A program made the translations under genes and the position numbers. A stretch of 64,000 nucleotides of DNA from Rikenellaceae bacterium (lineage in GTDB: Bacteria; Bacteroidota; Bacteroidia; Bacteroidales; Rikenellaceae): positions 24,742 through 88,741 of the forward strand of contig CABIXK010000003.1 in the NCBI GenBank assembly GCA_902362705.1, written 5' to 3'. Of the stretch, positions 8,772-19,138 are shown piece after piece (positions within the stretch are counted from its first letter, which is position 1; every line of letters starts with the position of its first letter). The notes beneath the pieces are model-generated. The model saw nothing but the letters and a program-made list of their open reading frames with translations. It searched no databases and had not been told where the DNA came from.

Positions 8772-10018
8772 CAGTCGTTCAGAGCCCAGTGCCCGATGTC
8801 GGTGCGGTGGAAGAGGTTGTCGCAGTCGATGCGTGCGACGTCGGCCAGTGCCCGCTCGCGCGCCTCGGCAAGGGTCGCACCCCGTCCCACGACGAACAGC
8901 ACGCGGCCGCCCGAGGTCACGACACGATCGCCCTCGGCCTTCGTGCCCATGTGGTAGACGGTCCCCTCGACGCGGTCGAGCCCCTTGATCTCGTGGCCCT
9001 TCTCGTAGGCACCGGGATAGCCCTTCGAGGCCAGCACGATGCCCAGCGTGGCGAAATCGTGCCACTCGAGCTCGGTATCGCCGCCGTCGGCCACGGCGCA
9101 GAAGATGTCGACGATGTCGCTCCGGAGGCGCGGCAGCACCACCTCGGTCTCGGGATCGCCGAAGCGGGCGTTGAACTCGATGACCTTGATCCCGTCGCGC
9201 GTCTTCATAAGACCGCCGTAGAGCACCCCCTCGAAGGGGCATCCCTCGGCGACCATCGCCTCGGCCACCGGGCGCATGATATGCTCCAGGGCGTAGCGCT
9301 CGTCGTCCGAAGAGATGAAGGGCAGCGGCGAGTAGGCGCCCATGCCGCCCGTGTTGGGACCCTCGTCGCCGTCGTAGGCGCGCTTGTGGTCCTGCGAGAG
9401 CACCATGGGCCACACGCGGCGGCCCGAGACGAAGCAGAGCAGCGAGAACTCGGGACCCTCGAGGAAATCCTCCACCACGACCTTGCCCGCACCGAACTTG
9501 TCGTCGAGCAGCATGTCGCGCAGCGCGGCGTCGGCCTCCTCCATAGTCGCAGCGATCACCACCCCCTTGCCGGCGGCCAGGCCGTCGTACTTCAGCACGG
9601 CGGGCAGCGGACGCGCAGCGACGTAGGTGCGCGCCTCGGCATAGTCGGTGAACGAGCGGTAGCCGGCCGTGGGGATGTCGTACTTCGCCATCAGGTCCTT
9701 GGCGAACTCCTTCGACGACTCGATGCGCGCCGCGGCCTTCGAGGGGCCGAAGATGCGCAGCCCCGCGGCCTTGAAGCAGTCGACGACGCCCGCAGCCAGC
9801 GACGACTCGGGACCCACGACCGTGAGGCCGATGCCCGCCGCCGCGGCGAAGTCGCGCAGCTGCTCGACCTCCGTATCCTTGATGGCGACGCACTCGGCCT
9901 GCCGCGCGATGCCCGCATTGCCGGGCGCGCAGTAGATTTTGTCGACCTGCGGCGAGCGCGACAGCGCATCGACGATGGCGTGCTCGCGGCCGCCGGAACC
10001 TATAACCAGAACTTTCAT
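8771..10018 (-). CDS. purD: Phosphoribosylamine-glycine ligase (GAR synthetase)
   Basis: Joins phosphoribosylamine and glycine with ATP (step 2 of IMP synthesis). 415 residues in the ATP-grasp arrangement: [15 protein letters not shown] at the N-terminus, KYDGLAAGKGVVIA in the ATP-grasp core, GAYSPLPF, and EFNARFGDPETEVVLPRL with metal-binding residues. An upstream in-frame extension to 10075 exists but would translate the intergenic palindrome; the family start at 10018 is preferred. It is coupled to the following membrane-protein gene by TGATG. Confidence 0.97.
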   Translation of the reverse strand: MKVLVIGSGGREHAIVDALSRSPQVDKIYCAPGNAGIARQAECVAIKDTEVEQLRDFAAAAGIGLTVVGPESSLAAGVVDCFKAAGLRIFGPSKAAARIESSKEFAKDLMAKYDIPTAGYRSFTDYAEARTYVAARPLPAVLKYDGLAAGKGVVIAATMEEADAALRDMLLDDKFGAGKVVVEDFLEGPEFSLLCFVSGRRVWPMVLSQDHKRAYDGDEGPNTGGMGAYSPLPFISSDDERYALEHIMRPVAEAMVAEGCPFEGVLYGGLMKTRDGIKVIEFNARFGDPETEVVLPRLRSDIVDIFCAVADGGDTELEWHDFATLGIVLASKGYPGAYEKGHEIKGLDRVEGTVYHMGTKAEGDRVVTSGGRVLFVVGRGATLAEARERALADVARIDCDNLFHRTDIGHWALND

Positions 10019-10039
10019 AATGGGCAATTGACAATGAAC

Positions 10040-10083
10040 GATGAATAATGACCGGGGAGCGATCTCCGGGGTCATTATTCATC
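10040..10083. repeat. 44 bp intergenic palindrome between purH and purD
   Basis: Arms GATGAATAATGACC and GGTCATTATTCATC (14 bp, perfect) with a further 4 bp GGAG/CTCC stem around a CGAT loop. It adjoins AT-rich words related to one another (CAATTGACAATGAACGATGAATAATGA), a style of intergenic repeat I have seen in other Bacteroidales (recollection, unchecked). There is no U-tract, so termination is doubtful; an RNA stem protecting or separating purH and purD messages is possible. Confidence 0.7.
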
Positions 10084-10097
10084 ATCCGAAATGGTTT

Positions 10098-11627
10098 TTA
10101 ATGTTTGAAGTGACGCTCGCCGACGAAACACATGGCGATGCCTACCTCGTTCGCCTTTTTGATCGAATCCTCGTCGCGCACCGAGCCGCCCGGCTGGGCG
10201 ATCGCCGCGACGCCGTACTCGGCGGCCAGCGTCACGCAGTCGTCGAAGGGGAAGAAGCCGTCGGAAGCCAGCACGAGGCCCTCCGTCTCGCCCGCGGCGC
10301 GGGCCTGCTTGAGGGCGATCTCTGCCGAGCCGATGCGGTTCATCTGGCCGGCGCCCACGCCCAGCGTGCGGCCCTCCTTGACCACGACGATGGCGTTCGA
10401 CTTGACATGCTTGACGATGCGCCAGCCGAAGTCGAGGTCGGCGATCTGCCCGGGGGCGGGCTTGGCCTCCGTGACGCACATCTCGGCCTTCACCTCGCGC
10501 GTCGCGATGTCGAGCTCCTGCACCAGCAGGCCGCCCGTGACGCTCACGTACTGCTTGGGAGCCGCCTCCGTGTCGGTCATATCGACCTCCAAGAGGCGCA
10601 GGTTCTTCTTCGTCGAGAGCACCTCGAGGGCACCCTCCTCGAACTTCGGAGCCATGATGATCTCCAGGAAGATGGGCTTCATCAGCTCGGCCGCCTCGCG
10701 CGTTACGGGGCGGTTGGTGGCGACGATGCCGCCGAAGATCGACACCTTGTCGGCCTCGTAGGCCTTCGTCCAGGCGTCGACCACATCGCGGCCGACGGCT
10801 GCGCCGCAGGGGTTCATGTGCTTGAGACCCACGCAGAAGGGCTCGCGGAACTCGCGCACGATCGAGAGCGCGGCGTTCGCGTCCTGGATATTGTTGTACG
10901 ACAGCTCCTTGCCGCCCAGCTGCCGCGCGAAGGCCAGCGAATAGGGCACGCGGGCGCCCTCGCGGTAGAACTTGGCCGACTGGTGGGGGTTCTCGCCGTA
11001 GCGCAGCGACTGCACCAGGTCGAACTCCAGGAAGAGCTTCTCGTCGAGCCCCGCCTGGGCGCGCATGTAGGTGGCGATCATGGCGTCGTACTGCGCCGTG
11101 TGGGTGTAGGCCTTGGCCGAAAGACGCAGGCGCGTGGCGCGCTCGGTGTTGCCGCCGGCGCGCAGCTCCGAGAGGATCTGCCCGTAGTCGGCCGGATCGC
11201 ACACCACCGTGACGTCGGCCCAGTTTTTGGCGGCCGAGCGCAGCATCGACGGACCGCCGATGTCGATATTCTCGATGGCGTCCTCCATCTTCACGTCGGG
11301 CCGCGCGATCGTCTGGCGGAACGGGTAGAGGTTGACGCACACCAGGTCGATGAACTCGATACGGTTCTCCCGGAGCGCCTTCAGGTGCTCGGGATCGTCG
11401 CGGCGGGCCAGCAGGCCGCCGTGGACGTTAGGATGGAGGGTCTTCACACGACCGTCGCAGATCTCGGGAAAGCCCGTCACGTCGCTGATGTTGATGACCT
11501 CCACGCCGCTCTCGCGCAGCAGCTTCATCGTGCCGCCCGTGGCGATCACCTCCCAGCCCAGCTCGCGCAGGCCCCGGGCAAAGTCAACGACGCCCGTTTT
11601 GTCGCTGACGCTAATCAATGCTCGCAT
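10098..11627 (-). CDS. purH: Bifunctional AICAR transformylase / IMP cyclohydrolase
   Basis: Final two steps to IMP: formylation of AICAR by 10-formyl-THF, then ring closure. 509 residues, normal. The N-terminal cyclohydrolase (MGS-like) domain, about 1-195, shows SVSDKTGVVDFARGL, GGTMKLLRESGVEV and GRVKTLHPNVHGGLL. The C-terminal transformylase domain contains RYGENPHQSAKFY and, near the end, ASDGFFPFDD. Its stop is followed by the 44 bp palindrome before purD. Confidence 0.97.
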   Translation of the reverse strand: MRALISVSDKTGVVDFARGLRELGWEVIATGGTMKLLRESGVEVINISDVTGFPEICDGRVKTLHPNVHGGLLARRDDPEHLKALRENRIEFIDLVCVNLYPFRQTIARPDVKMEDAIENIDIGGPSMLRSAAKNWADVTVVCDPADYGQILSELRAGGNTERATRLRLSAKAYTHTAQYDAMIATYMRAQAGLDEKLFLEFDLVQSLRYGENPHQSAKFYREGARVPYSLAFARQLGGKELSYNNIQDANAALSIVREFREPFCVGLKHMNPCGAAVGRDVVDAWTKAYEADKVSIFGGIVATNRPVTREAAELMKPIFLEIIMAPKFEEGALEVLSTKKNLRLLEVDMTDTEAAPKQYVSVTGGLLVQELDIATREVKAEMCVTEAKPAPGQIADLDFGWRIVKHVKSNAIVVVKEGRTLGVGAGQMNRIGSAEIALKQARAAGETEGLVLASDGFFPFDDCVTLAAEYGVAAIAQPGGSVRDEDSIKKANEVGIAMCFVGERHFKH

Positions 11628-11633
11628 GCTTTT

Positions 11634-12221
11634 CTATCTCTCTTTTAATAGTTTCTGAATCGTTTCAATATAGAGCGGATGCTCCGTACGGTGGACCATC
11701 CGCTCCAGCTCGGCCGCATCGTCGCCCTCGTAGGCGAAGGCGCGCTGGGCGATGATGCACCCGCCGTCGAGCGTGGCGTCGACCCAGTGGATCGTCACGC
11801 CGAAGACCTTGACGCCGTACTGGAGCGCCTGCTCGATGGCGTGCGCCCCGCGGAAGGCCGGCAGCAGCGAGGGGTGGACATTGACGATCCGCCCCCCGTA
11901 GGCGCCCAGCAGCTCGTCGCCGACGATGCGCATGTAGCCCGCCAGGCAGACCAGCTCGACACCGGCGGCATCGAGCCGCCGGACGATCTCGCGCTCGTAG
12001 TCGGCCTTCGAGGCCCACTCCTTAGGCGCGAAGACGAACGCCTCCACGCCGTGCGCCGCGGCGCGCTCCGCGACCCGGGCTCCGGGCCGGTCGCACACCA
12101 TGAGCGCCACGCGTGCGTCGATCTCCCCCCGCTCGCAGGCCGAGACGATCGCCTCGAAGTTCGAGCCCTCGCCGCTGGCGAATACTGCGATCCGGTGCAC
12201 GACGCTATCGGATGACGACAC
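11634..12221 (-). CDS. purN: Phosphoribosylglycinamide formyltransferase
   Basis: Transfers a formyl group from 10-formyl-THF to GAR. It has [18 protein letters not shown] (family Gly-rich GxGSN start), [29 protein letters not shown] (catalytic Asn-His) and [16 protein letters not shown]. Two GTG starts are possible: 12221 (195 residues, overlapping purM by 17 bp) and 12200 (188 residues, beginning HRIAVFAS, 4 bp behind the purM stop). The second fits the usual PurN N-terminus better. The purH start lies 6 bp after its stop. Confidence 0.95.
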   Translation of the reverse strand: MSSSDSVVHRIAVFASGEGSNFEAIVSACERGEIDARVALMVCDRPGARVAERAAAHGVEAFVFAPKEWASKADYEREIVRRLDAAGVELVCLAGYMRIVGDELLGAYGGRIVNVHPSLLPAFRGAHAIEQALQYGVKVFGVTIHWVDATLDGGCIIAQRAFAYEGDDAAELERMVHRTEHPLYIETIQKLLKER

Positions 12222-13230
12222 CCTCGGTGCCGGTTACGCGGCCGATGACCGATGCGCGCTCGCCCTGCTCGGCGAGGATGGCTATCGCCCGGTCGGCCTC
12301 CGCGGCGTCGAGCGCGATGACCATGCCGATGCCCATGTTGAAGATGTTGAACATCTCGCGGTGGGGCACCCGGCCGTACTTCTCCAGAAAGCGGAAGACG
12401 GGGAGGATCTCCCACGTGCCCTCCTCGATCTCGATGCCCTGACCGTCACGGAGGATGCGGGGGATGTTCTCGTCGAAGCCGCCGCCGGTGATGTGGCTGA
12501 TGCCGTGCACGTCGCAGCGGCGGATCACCTCCAGCACCTGCTTGACGTAGATCCTGGTCGGCGTGAGCAGCACCTCGCCCAGCAGCTTGTTCGACAGCTC
12601 CTCGTAGCTGCGGTGCAGGTCGAAGCAGTTGTCGGCCACGATCTTGCGCACCAGGCTGAAGCCGTTGGAGTGGACGCCGCTCGAGGCGATGCCCACCAGC
12701 ACGTCGCCCGTCTTGACCTTCTGCCCGTCGATGAGCTTCGACTTCTCGACCGCACCCACCGTGAAGCCGGCGATGTCGTACTCGCCGTCGGCGTACATGC
12801 CCGGCATCTCGGCCGTCTCGCCGCCCACCAGGGCGCAGCCCGCCTGGCGGCATCCTTCGGCCACGCCGGCGACGATCGCCTCGATCTTCTGGGGTTCGTT
12901 GCGGCCCACGGCCACGTAGTCGAGGAACTCCAGCGGCTCGGCGCCCTGCGCCAGCACGTCGTTGACGCACATGGCCACGGCGTCGATGCCGATCGTGTCG
13001 TGCTTGTCCATCTCGAACGCCAGCTTGAGCTTGGTGCCCACGCCGTCGGTGCCGCTCACGAGCACCGGCTCGCGGAGGCCCAGCGCCGAGAGGTCGAACA
13101 TGCCGCCGAAAGCGCCGATGTTGCCCATCACGCCCGGGCGCGCGGTCGACGCCACGTGTTTCTTGATGCGTCGCACCACTTCGTATCCGGCCTCGAGGTT
13201 CACGCCGGCCTTTTCATAGGATTGTGCCAT
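12205..13230 (-). CDS. purM: Phosphoribosylformylglycinamidine cyclo-ligase (AIR synthetase)
   Basis: Closes the imidazole ring of FGAM with ATP, giving AIR. 341 residues, normal. Typical segments are [15 protein letters not shown] at the N-terminus, [60 protein letters not shown] and [13 protein letters not shown]. It lies between purF (31 bp gap) and purN. Confidence 0.97.
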   Translation of the reverse strand: MAQSYEKAGVNLEAGYEVVRRIKKHVASTARPGVMGNIGAFGGMFDLSALGLREPVLVSGTDGVGTKLKLAFEMDKHDTIGIDAVAMCVNDVLAQGAEPLEFLDYVAVGRNEPQKIEAIVAGVAEGCRQAGCALVGGETAEMPGMYADGEYDIAGFTVGAVEKSKLIDGQKVKTGDVLVGIASSGVHSNGFSLVRKIVADNCFDLHRSYEELSNKLLGEVLLTPTRIYVKQVLEVIRRCDVHGISHITGGGFDENIPRILRDGQGIEIEEGTWEILPVFRFLEKYGRVPHREMFNIFNMGIGMVIALDAAEADRAIAILAEQGERASVIGRVTGTEGVVIR

Positions 13231-13261
13231 ATTTTCTCTTTTTTCAACGTTCGGTTATCAA

Positions 13262-14677
13262 CTATTTCCCCTCCTTGTTGGCATCCTGCACCGTCGTGTA
13301 GAGCGCCGTCGGATAGCGGGCCGTGAAGCAGGCCGTGCAGAGCTGCGAGCGGTCGCCCGCCTTGTAGAGCGCCTCGGGCGAGAGGAAGGCGAGCGAATCG
13401 GCCCCGATCGCCTCGCGCACCCCCTCGACACCCATGCGGGCCGAGATCAGCTCGTCGTAGGTCGAGGTGTCGACGCCGTAGAAGCAGGGGCTGATCATCG
13501 CCGGCGAGGCGATGCGCACGTGGACTTCCGAAGCGCCAGCCTCCTTGAGCATCGTGACGATGCGCCGCGAGGTGGTGCCGCGCACGATCGAGTCGTCGAC
13601 GAGCGCCACGCGCTTGCCCTTCACGATCGTACGCACGGCCGAGAGCTTCATCCGCACGCCCTTCTCGCGCAGCTCCTGCGTGGGCTGGATGAAGGTGCGG
13701 CCGATGTATTTGTTCTTGATCAGACCCATCTCGTAGGGCAGTCCGCTCGCCTCGGCATAGCCCATGGCGGCGCTGAGGCTCGAGTCGGGCACGCCGACCA
13801 CGATGTCGGCCTCGGCGGGCGACTCCTGCCAGAGCAGACGCCCCGACTCCTTGCGGTAGGCGTGGACGTTGCACCCCTCGATGTCGCTGTCGGGGCGTGC
13901 GAAGTAGATGTACTCCATCGAGCACATCTCGCGGCGCTTGTACTGCGAATAGTCGCGGCTGCGGATCCCCTTATCGTCGATGGTGACGATCTCGCCCGGC
14001 TCGACGTCGCGCACGTACTCGGCGCCGATCGTGTCGAAGGCGCACGTCTCGCTCGAAACGACCCACCCGTCGCCCAGGCGGCCGATCGAGAGCGGGCGCA
14101 GGCCGTACTTGTCGCGGCAGGCGTAGATGCGGTTGGCCGTCATGATGACAAAGGCGAAGGCGCCCTCGAGCATGTTCAGCGCATCGATGATGGCATAGAT
14201 GCGCGGACGGTCGCGGAACTTGGTCTCCTTCTTGATCAGGTGGGCCAGGATCTCGCTGTCGGAGGTCGACTGGAAGAGGCTGCCCCGGCTCTCGAGATAC
14301 TCGCGCAGCGGCTCCGAGTTGACGATGTTGCCGTTGTGGGCTAGGGCAAAGTCTCCCGAGTTGTGGCGGAAGAGGAAGGGCTGGATATTCTCGATCCCGC
14401 CGCCGCCGGCCGTCGTATAGCGCACGTGGCCGATGGCCATGCCGCCCGGAAGCTGCGCCAGCTTGCCCTCGTTGAAGACCTCCGTGACCAGTCCGCTGCC
14501 CTTGACGCGGTGCAGCGCGCCCCGGTCGTCGACCGACACGATGCCGCACCCCTCCTGACCGCGGTGCTGGAGCGCGTGCAGGCCGTAGTAGGTCAGCGAG
14601 GCGGCGCCGGGAACCCCGAAGATGCCGAAGACGCCGCACTCCTCGTGCAGTTCGCGATCGCTGATGTAGGGAGCCAT
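13262..14677 (-). CDS. purF: Amidophosphoribosyltransferase
   Basis: Committed step of purine synthesis: glutamine plus PRPP gives phosphoribosylamine. 471 residues. The catalytic Ntn-type Cys is Cys15 (HEECGVFGIFG), so about 14 residues must be removed as a propeptide, as in the Bacillus type and unlike E. coli, where Cys follows Met. YGLHALQHRGQEGCGIVS and the NGN oxyanion motif (ALAHNGNIVNS) follow. The PRPP loop ALVDDSIVRGTTSRRIV and the Cys-rich region including CFYGVD are in the C-terminal half. ATG 14677 is 1 bp behind the purC stop. Confidence 0.97.
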   Translation of the reverse strand: MAPYISDRELHEECGVFGIFGVPGAASLTYYGLHALQHRGQEGCGIVSVDDRGALHRVKGSGLVTEVFNEGKLAQLPGGMAIGHVRYTTAGGGGIENIQPFLFRHNSGDFALAHNGNIVNSEPLREYLESRGSLFQSTSDSEILAHLIKKETKFRDRPRIYAIIDALNMLEGAFAFVIMTANRIYACRDKYGLRPLSIGRLGDGWVVSSETCAFDTIGAEYVRDVEPGEIVTIDDKGIRSRDYSQYKRREMCSMEYIYFARPDSDIEGCNVHAYRKESGRLLWQESPAEADIVVGVPDSSLSAAMGYAEASGLPYEMGLIKNKYIGRTFIQPTQELREKGVRMKLSAVRTIVKGKRVALVDDSIVRGTTSRRIVTMLKEAGASEVHVRIASPAMISPCFYGVDTSTYDELISARMGVEGVREAIGADSLAFLSPEALYKAGDRSQLCTACFTARYPTALYTTVQDANKEGK

Positions 14678-14678
14678 C

Positions 14679-15395
14679 TTACTCGGTGATTTTCTGAAGA
14701 CGGGCCAGGATCTCCTCGTAGGCCTCGCGCACCTTGCCCAGGTCGCGGCGGAAGCGGTCCTTGTCGAGCTTCTCGTTGGTCGAGGCATCCCACAGACGGC
14801 ACGTGTCGGGCGACACCTCGTCGGCCAGCACGATCTGGCCGTCCGACGTCTTGCCGAACTCGATCTTGAAGTCGATCAGATTGATGTTCATCTTGGCGAA
14901 GAGCTCCTTGAGCACCTCGTTGATCTTGGCCGTCATGGCGTAGATCTCGGCGAGCTCCTCGTAGGTGGCGGCGCCCAGCGCCACGGCATGGTGGTCGTTG
15001 ATGAGCGGATCGCCCAGCTCGTCCTTCTTGTAGCAGATGTCGAAGATCACGTTCGAGGGCTTGGTCCCCTCCTCGATGCCCAGGCGCTGGGCCATCGAGC
15101 CGGCGACGACGTTGCGCACGATGACCTCCAGCGGGATGATCGTCACCTTGCGGCAGATCTGGTCGCGCTCGTTGATCGTCTCGATGTAGTGGGTCTTCAC
15201 GCCCGCCTTCTGGAGCTCCTTGAAGATCAGGGTCGAGATGGCGTTGTTCAGCACGCCCTTGTTGTCGATCGTCGCCTTCTTCACGTTGTTGAACGCCGTG
15301 GCGGCATCCTTGTAGTGGATGATGATCTTGTCGGGATCGTCCGTCAGGAAGACCTGTTTTGCCTTGCCCTCGTAGAGCATTTCGAGCTGTTTCAT
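14679..15395 (-). CDS. purC: SAICAR synthetase
   Basis: Condenses CAIR with aspartate using ATP. 238 residues, normal for the short bacterial form. Family signatures: [14 protein letters not shown] at the start, [57 protein letters not shown] and [11 protein letters not shown]. It lies between purL (22 bp) and purF (1 bp gap). Confidence 0.97.
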   Translation of the reverse strand: MKQLEMLYEGKAKQVFLTDDPDKIIIHYKDAATAFNNVKKATIDNKGVLNNAISTLIFKELQKAGVKTHYIETINERDQICRKVTIIPLEVIVRNVVAGSMAQRLGIEEGTKPSNVIFDICYKKDELGDPLINDHHAVALGAATYEELAEIYAMTAKINEVLKELFAKMNINLIDFKIEFGKTSDGQIVLADEVSPDTCRLWDASTNEKLDKDRFRRDLGKVREAYEEILARLQKITE

Positions 15396-15417
15396 GATGA
15401 ATCGGATATTTTTAGGT

Positions 15418-18400
15418 TTACTTTTTACGGAAATAGTTCACGGCATTGCGGAAGAGCGCCTGCTCCTTGTTGCCGTCGATGTTCTTGAAGAGGCACTCCT
15501 CCCACCGCTCGGTGTGGCCCATCTTGCCGAGGATCTGCCCGTCCTTCGACACCAGCCCCTCGATGGCATACGACGAGCCGTTGGGGTTGAAGGGAGCCTC
15601 GGCCGTGGGACGGCCCGAGGCGTCGACATACTGGAAAGCGACCTGCCCCGCGGCGAAGAGCTCGCGCGCAAGCTCCTCCGAGACCACGAACTTGCCCTCG
15701 CCGTGGCTCACGGCGATCGAGTGTACCTCCCCGAGGCTGAAGCCTGCCAGCCAGGGCGAGTTGACCGACGCCACGCGCGTGGAGACGATCTGCGAGATGT
15801 GGCGGTTGATGTCGTTGCGGAAGAGCGTCGGCGACGAGGTCGTGACCATGCCCAGACGCCCGTAGGGCAGCAGGCCCGACTTGACCAGCGCCTGGAAGCC
15901 GTTGCAGATGCCCAGGATCAGGCCGCCGCGGTCGAGCAGCGCATGTATCTCGTCGCGAATATCCTTGTTGTTGAGCACGTTGACAATGAACTTGGCACTG
16001 CCGTCGGGCTCGTCGCCCGCCGAGAACCCGCCCGCAAGCACGAAGATGTGGGCCCGACGGATCTGCTCCTTCATCTCGGCGATCGAGCGCAGGATGTCGT
16101 CGCCCCCGAGGTTGCACAGCACGCCCATCGAGACCTCGGCACCCGCGCGGCGGAAGGCCTTGGCGGTGTCGTAGTCGCAGTTGGTGCCGGGGAAGACGGG
16201 GATGAAGACGCGCGGGTGCTCGACGGCCTGGCCCGGATAGACGAACGTGCGCGGCTCGGGCGCGGAGGTCATCACCTCGGCGCGGTTGTCACCCTTGTCG
16301 GGATAGATCGTGGCGAACTTCTCCGTGTTGGCACGGTAGAGGGCGTCGAGCGGCAGGCGCTCGCCCGCGACCGTCAGCGCGTCGTCGGCCACCGTGCGGC
16401 CCACCAGCTCGGCGGCCGGGAAGTCGAGCTCGCCGACGCTCTCCACGACGATCGATCCGTAGGCGTAGTCGTAGAGCTTCGGCTCGTCCATCTCCACCTC
16501 GGCGCCCACGGCGTTGCCGAAAGCCATCTTGGCCAGCGCTTCGGCCACGCCGCCGAAGCCCACCGACCAGGCCGAGACGATGCGGCCGGCCGCGATCTGG
16601 TCGCTCACGAACGAGAAGTTGCGCTTGAGCTGCCCGGTGTCGGGCATGTAGTCCTCGCGCGGGGTGTGGCGCACGAGGTAGATATGGTGTCCCGCCCCCT
16701 TGAACTCGGGCGAGATGACCGTGCGGGCGTCGACCGTGGTGATGCCGAAAGCCATGAGCATGGGCGGCACGTCGATCTGCTGGAAGGTGCCCGACATCGA
16801 GTCCTTGCCGCCGATCGACGGCAGGCCCAGCTCCACCTGCATCTTCAGGGCGCCAAGCAGGGCCGCGAGGGGCTTGCCCCACGAGGTGGCCTCGCGCGTC
16901 ATGCGCTCGAAATACTCCTGGTAGGAGTAGCGCATGCGCTCGTAGCGGCCGCCCGCGGCGACCACCTTGGCAGCCGCCTCCACGACGGCGTAGGCCGCAC
17001 CGTGGTAGGGGCTCCACGAAGCCACGTAGGGGTTGTAGCCGAAGGCCATGACGCTGGCCGTGGTCGTATATCCGTCGACGGGGAGCTTCTGCACCGAAAC
17101 CTGCGTCTCGGTGCGCTGCGTGCGCCCGCCGAAAGGCATGAGCACCGTCGAGCGGCCGATCGTCGAGTCGAACATCTCGACGAGGCCGCGCTGCGAGAGC
17201 ACGTTGTCGTCGCTGAGGTTCACGGCGAAGCGCTCGGCCACGGTCGCACCCTCGGGCATGCGGGCGAAGGGATCGCGCTCGTCGACGCGGCCGATCGTCG
17301 CCTCGGCGTAGTGCTTGGCGCCGGCGCTGTCGATGAACTCGCGCGAGAGGTCGACGACCTTCCTATCGCCGTTGAACATGCGCATGCGCGCCGTGTCCGT
17401 GACATCGGCCACGTGGGTCACCTCGATATTCTCCTCACGACAGTACTGCATGAACGCCTCGACGTCCCGGGCCTCCACGACCACCGACATGCGCTCCTGC
17501 GACTCGCTGATGGCCAGCTCGGTAGAGTTCAGTCCGCTGTACTTGGTCGGCACGCGGTCGAGGTAGATGTCCAGCCCGTCGGCCAGCTCGCCGATCGCCA
17601 CGCTGACGCCGCCGGCACCGAAGTCGTTGGATTTCTTGACGAGGCGCGTCACCTCCGGACGGCGGAACAGCCGCTCGAGCTTGCGCTCCTCGGGGGCGTT
17701 GCCCTTCTGCACCTCGCTGCCGCAGGTCTCCAGCGACTTGGCGTCGTGCTCCTTCGACGAGCCGGTGGCGCCGCCGATGCCGTCGCGGCCCGTGCGGCCG
17801 CCCAGCATGAGGATGACATCGCCCGGGGCGGGGCGCTCGCGACGCACGTTCTCGGCTTTCACGGCGCCCACCACGGCGCCCACCTCGAGGCGCTTGGCCA
17901 CGTAGTCGGGATGGTAGACCTCGCGCACGTGAGTCGTGGCCAGGCCGATCTGGTTGCCGTAGCTCGAATAGCCGGCCGCGGCCTTCTTGGAGATGACGCT
18001 CTGCGGGAGCTTGCCGGGGAGCGTGTCGCTCACCTTCTGGTAGATGTCGCCCGCGCCGGTCACGCGCATCGCCTGGTAGACGTAGCTGCGGCCCGACAGC
18101 GGGTCGCGGATGGCGCCGCCCAGACAGGTCGAGGCGCCGCCGAAGGGCTCGATCTCCGTGGGGTGGTTGTGCGTTTCGTTCTTGAACTGGAGCAGCCACT
18201 GCTCGGTCTCCCCGTCGACGTCGACATCGACATAGACCGAACAGGCGTTGTTCTCCTCCGAGACCTCCAGATCGTCCAGCAGCCCCTTCGCGCGCAGATA
18301 ACGGGCGCCGATCGTCGCGATATCCATCAGGCAGAGGCTCTTATGCTCGCGCCCCAGCTCGCGGCGAATGCCGAGATAGAGGGCCAGCGAACCCTCGATC

Positions 18401-19125
18401 TCGTCACGGGCGAACGACTCCTCGACGGTGATCCCGTCGAGCTCGGTGGTGAAGGTCGTATGGCGGCAGTGGTCGCTCCAGTAGGTATCGAGGATGCGCA
18501 GTTCGGTCTCGTAGGGATCGCGCCCCTCCGCGCGGAAGTACTTCACCACCTCGCGCAGGTCGTCGGCATTCATGGCCAGCCCCATGCGCTTGCAGCAGGG
18601 CTCCAGATCGGCCTCCTCCATCGCGGTGAAACCCTCGAGCACGGGCACGGGCAGCACCTCGGCCTGCTCCATGTCGCTGAGTTGCGAGAGGTCCTTCTCG
18701 CGCGACTCGACGGCGTTGATGCAGTAGCGGCGGATCTTCGAGAGCTCCTCCTCCGTCACGCCGTCGTCGAAGACTAGCAGCTTCGACGAGCGGATGCGCA
18801 CGTCGGCCGAGGGGTCGATCAGCCGCACGCAGTCGACGGCCGAGGCGGCGCGCTGGTCGAACTGGCCGGGCAGGAACTCCACGGCCAGGAACTTGCGGCC
18901 CTCGAGGTCGCAGCTGTCGGTGACCGCGTCGGTCACCACCTCGCCGAAGACGCCGTAGCGGCTCCGCTCGAGCAGCTCCTCGCTGAAGCCGAAGAGGTCG
19001 TAGACGCACAGCAGGCGCAGACGCGCGATCGAAAGGTTGAGATTGGCGTTCAGCTCGCGGCGCAAACTCTCGGCCTCGACCTGGAAACGCGGCAGCTTCT
19101 CGACGAAAATACGGTAGTTCTTCAT
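15418..19125 (-). CDS. purL: FGAM synthase, single-chain large form
   Basis: Converts FGAR to FGAM with glutamine and ATP. 1235 residues: this is the fused large PurL carrying its own glutaminase, not the PurL/Q/S form. The N-terminal PurS-like domain is at ~1-150, the two AIRS-type ATP domains in the middle ([17 protein letters not shown] [33 protein letters not shown]), and the class I glutaminase at the C-terminus with [18 protein letters not shown] and GICNGFQAL (Cys near residue 1075). ATG 19125 begins the usual KNYRIFVEK start. It lies 13 bp behind purK. Confidence 0.97.
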   Translation of the reverse strand: MKNYRIFVEKLPRFQVEAESLRRELNANLNLSIARLRLLCVYDLFGFSEELLERSRYGVFGEVVTDAVTDSCDLEGRKFLAVEFLPGQFDQRAASAVDCVRLIDPSADVRIRSSKLLVFDDGVTEEELSKIRRYCINAVESREKDLSQLSDMEQAEVLPVPVLEGFTAMEEADLEPCCKRMGLAMNADDLREVVKYFRAEGRDPYETELRILDTYWSDHCRHTTFTTELDGITVEESFARDEIEGSLALYLGIRRELGREHKSLCLMDIATIGARYLRAKGLLDDLEVSEENNACSVYVDVDVDGETEQWLLQFKNETHNHPTEIEPFGGASTCLGGAIRDPLSGRSYVYQAMRVTGAGDIYQKVSDTLPGKLPQSVISKKAAAGYSSYGNQIGLATTHVREVYHPDYVAKRLEVGAVVGAVKAENVRRERPAPGDVILMLGGRTGRDGIGGATGSSKEHDAKSLETCGSEVQKGNAPEERKLERLFRRPEVTRLVKKSNDFGAGGVSVAIGELADGLDIYLDRVPTKYSGLNSTELAISESQERMSVVVEARDVEAFMQYCREENIEVTHVADVTDTARMRMFNGDRKVVDLSREFIDSAGAKHYAEATIGRVDERDPFARMPEGATVAERFAVNLSDDNVLSQRGLVEMFDSTIGRSTVLMPFGGRTQRTETQVSVQKLPVDGYTTTASVMAFGYNPYVASWSPYHGAAYAVVEAAAKVVAAGGRYERMRYSYQEYFERMTREATSWGKPLAALLGALKMQVELGLPSIGGKDSMSGTFQQIDVPPMLMAFGITTVDARTVISPEFKGAGHHIYLVRHTPREDYMPDTGQLKRNFSFVSDQIAAGRIVSAWSVGFGGVAEALAKMAFGNAVGAEVEMDEPKLYDYAYGSIVVESVGELDFPAAELVGRTVADDALTVAGERLPLDALYRANTEKFATIYPDKGDNRAEVMTSAPEPRTFVYPGQAVEHPRVFIPVFPGTNCDYDTAKAFRRAGAEVSMGVLCNLGGDDILRSIAEMKEQIRRAHIFVLAGGFSAGDEPDGSAKFIVNVLNNKDIRDEIHALLDRGGLILGICNGFQALVKSGLLPYGRLGMVTTSSPTLFRNDINRHISQIVSTRVASVNSPWLAGFSLGEVHSIAVSHGEGKFVVSEELARELFAAGQVAFQYVDASGRPTAEAPFNPNGSSYAIEGLVSKDGQILGKMGHTERWEECLFKNIDGNKEQALFRNAVNYFRKK

Positions 19126-19138
19126 TTTATATCGGTTA

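Noticed and set aside
15394..18777. Very long open frame on the plus strand opposite purL (over 1100 codons)
   Set aside because: It mirrors a highly conserved enzyme gene and reads as Val/Arg/Leu/Asp/His-rich low-complexity sequence. In GC-rich DNA the complementary frame of a real gene often lacks stops.
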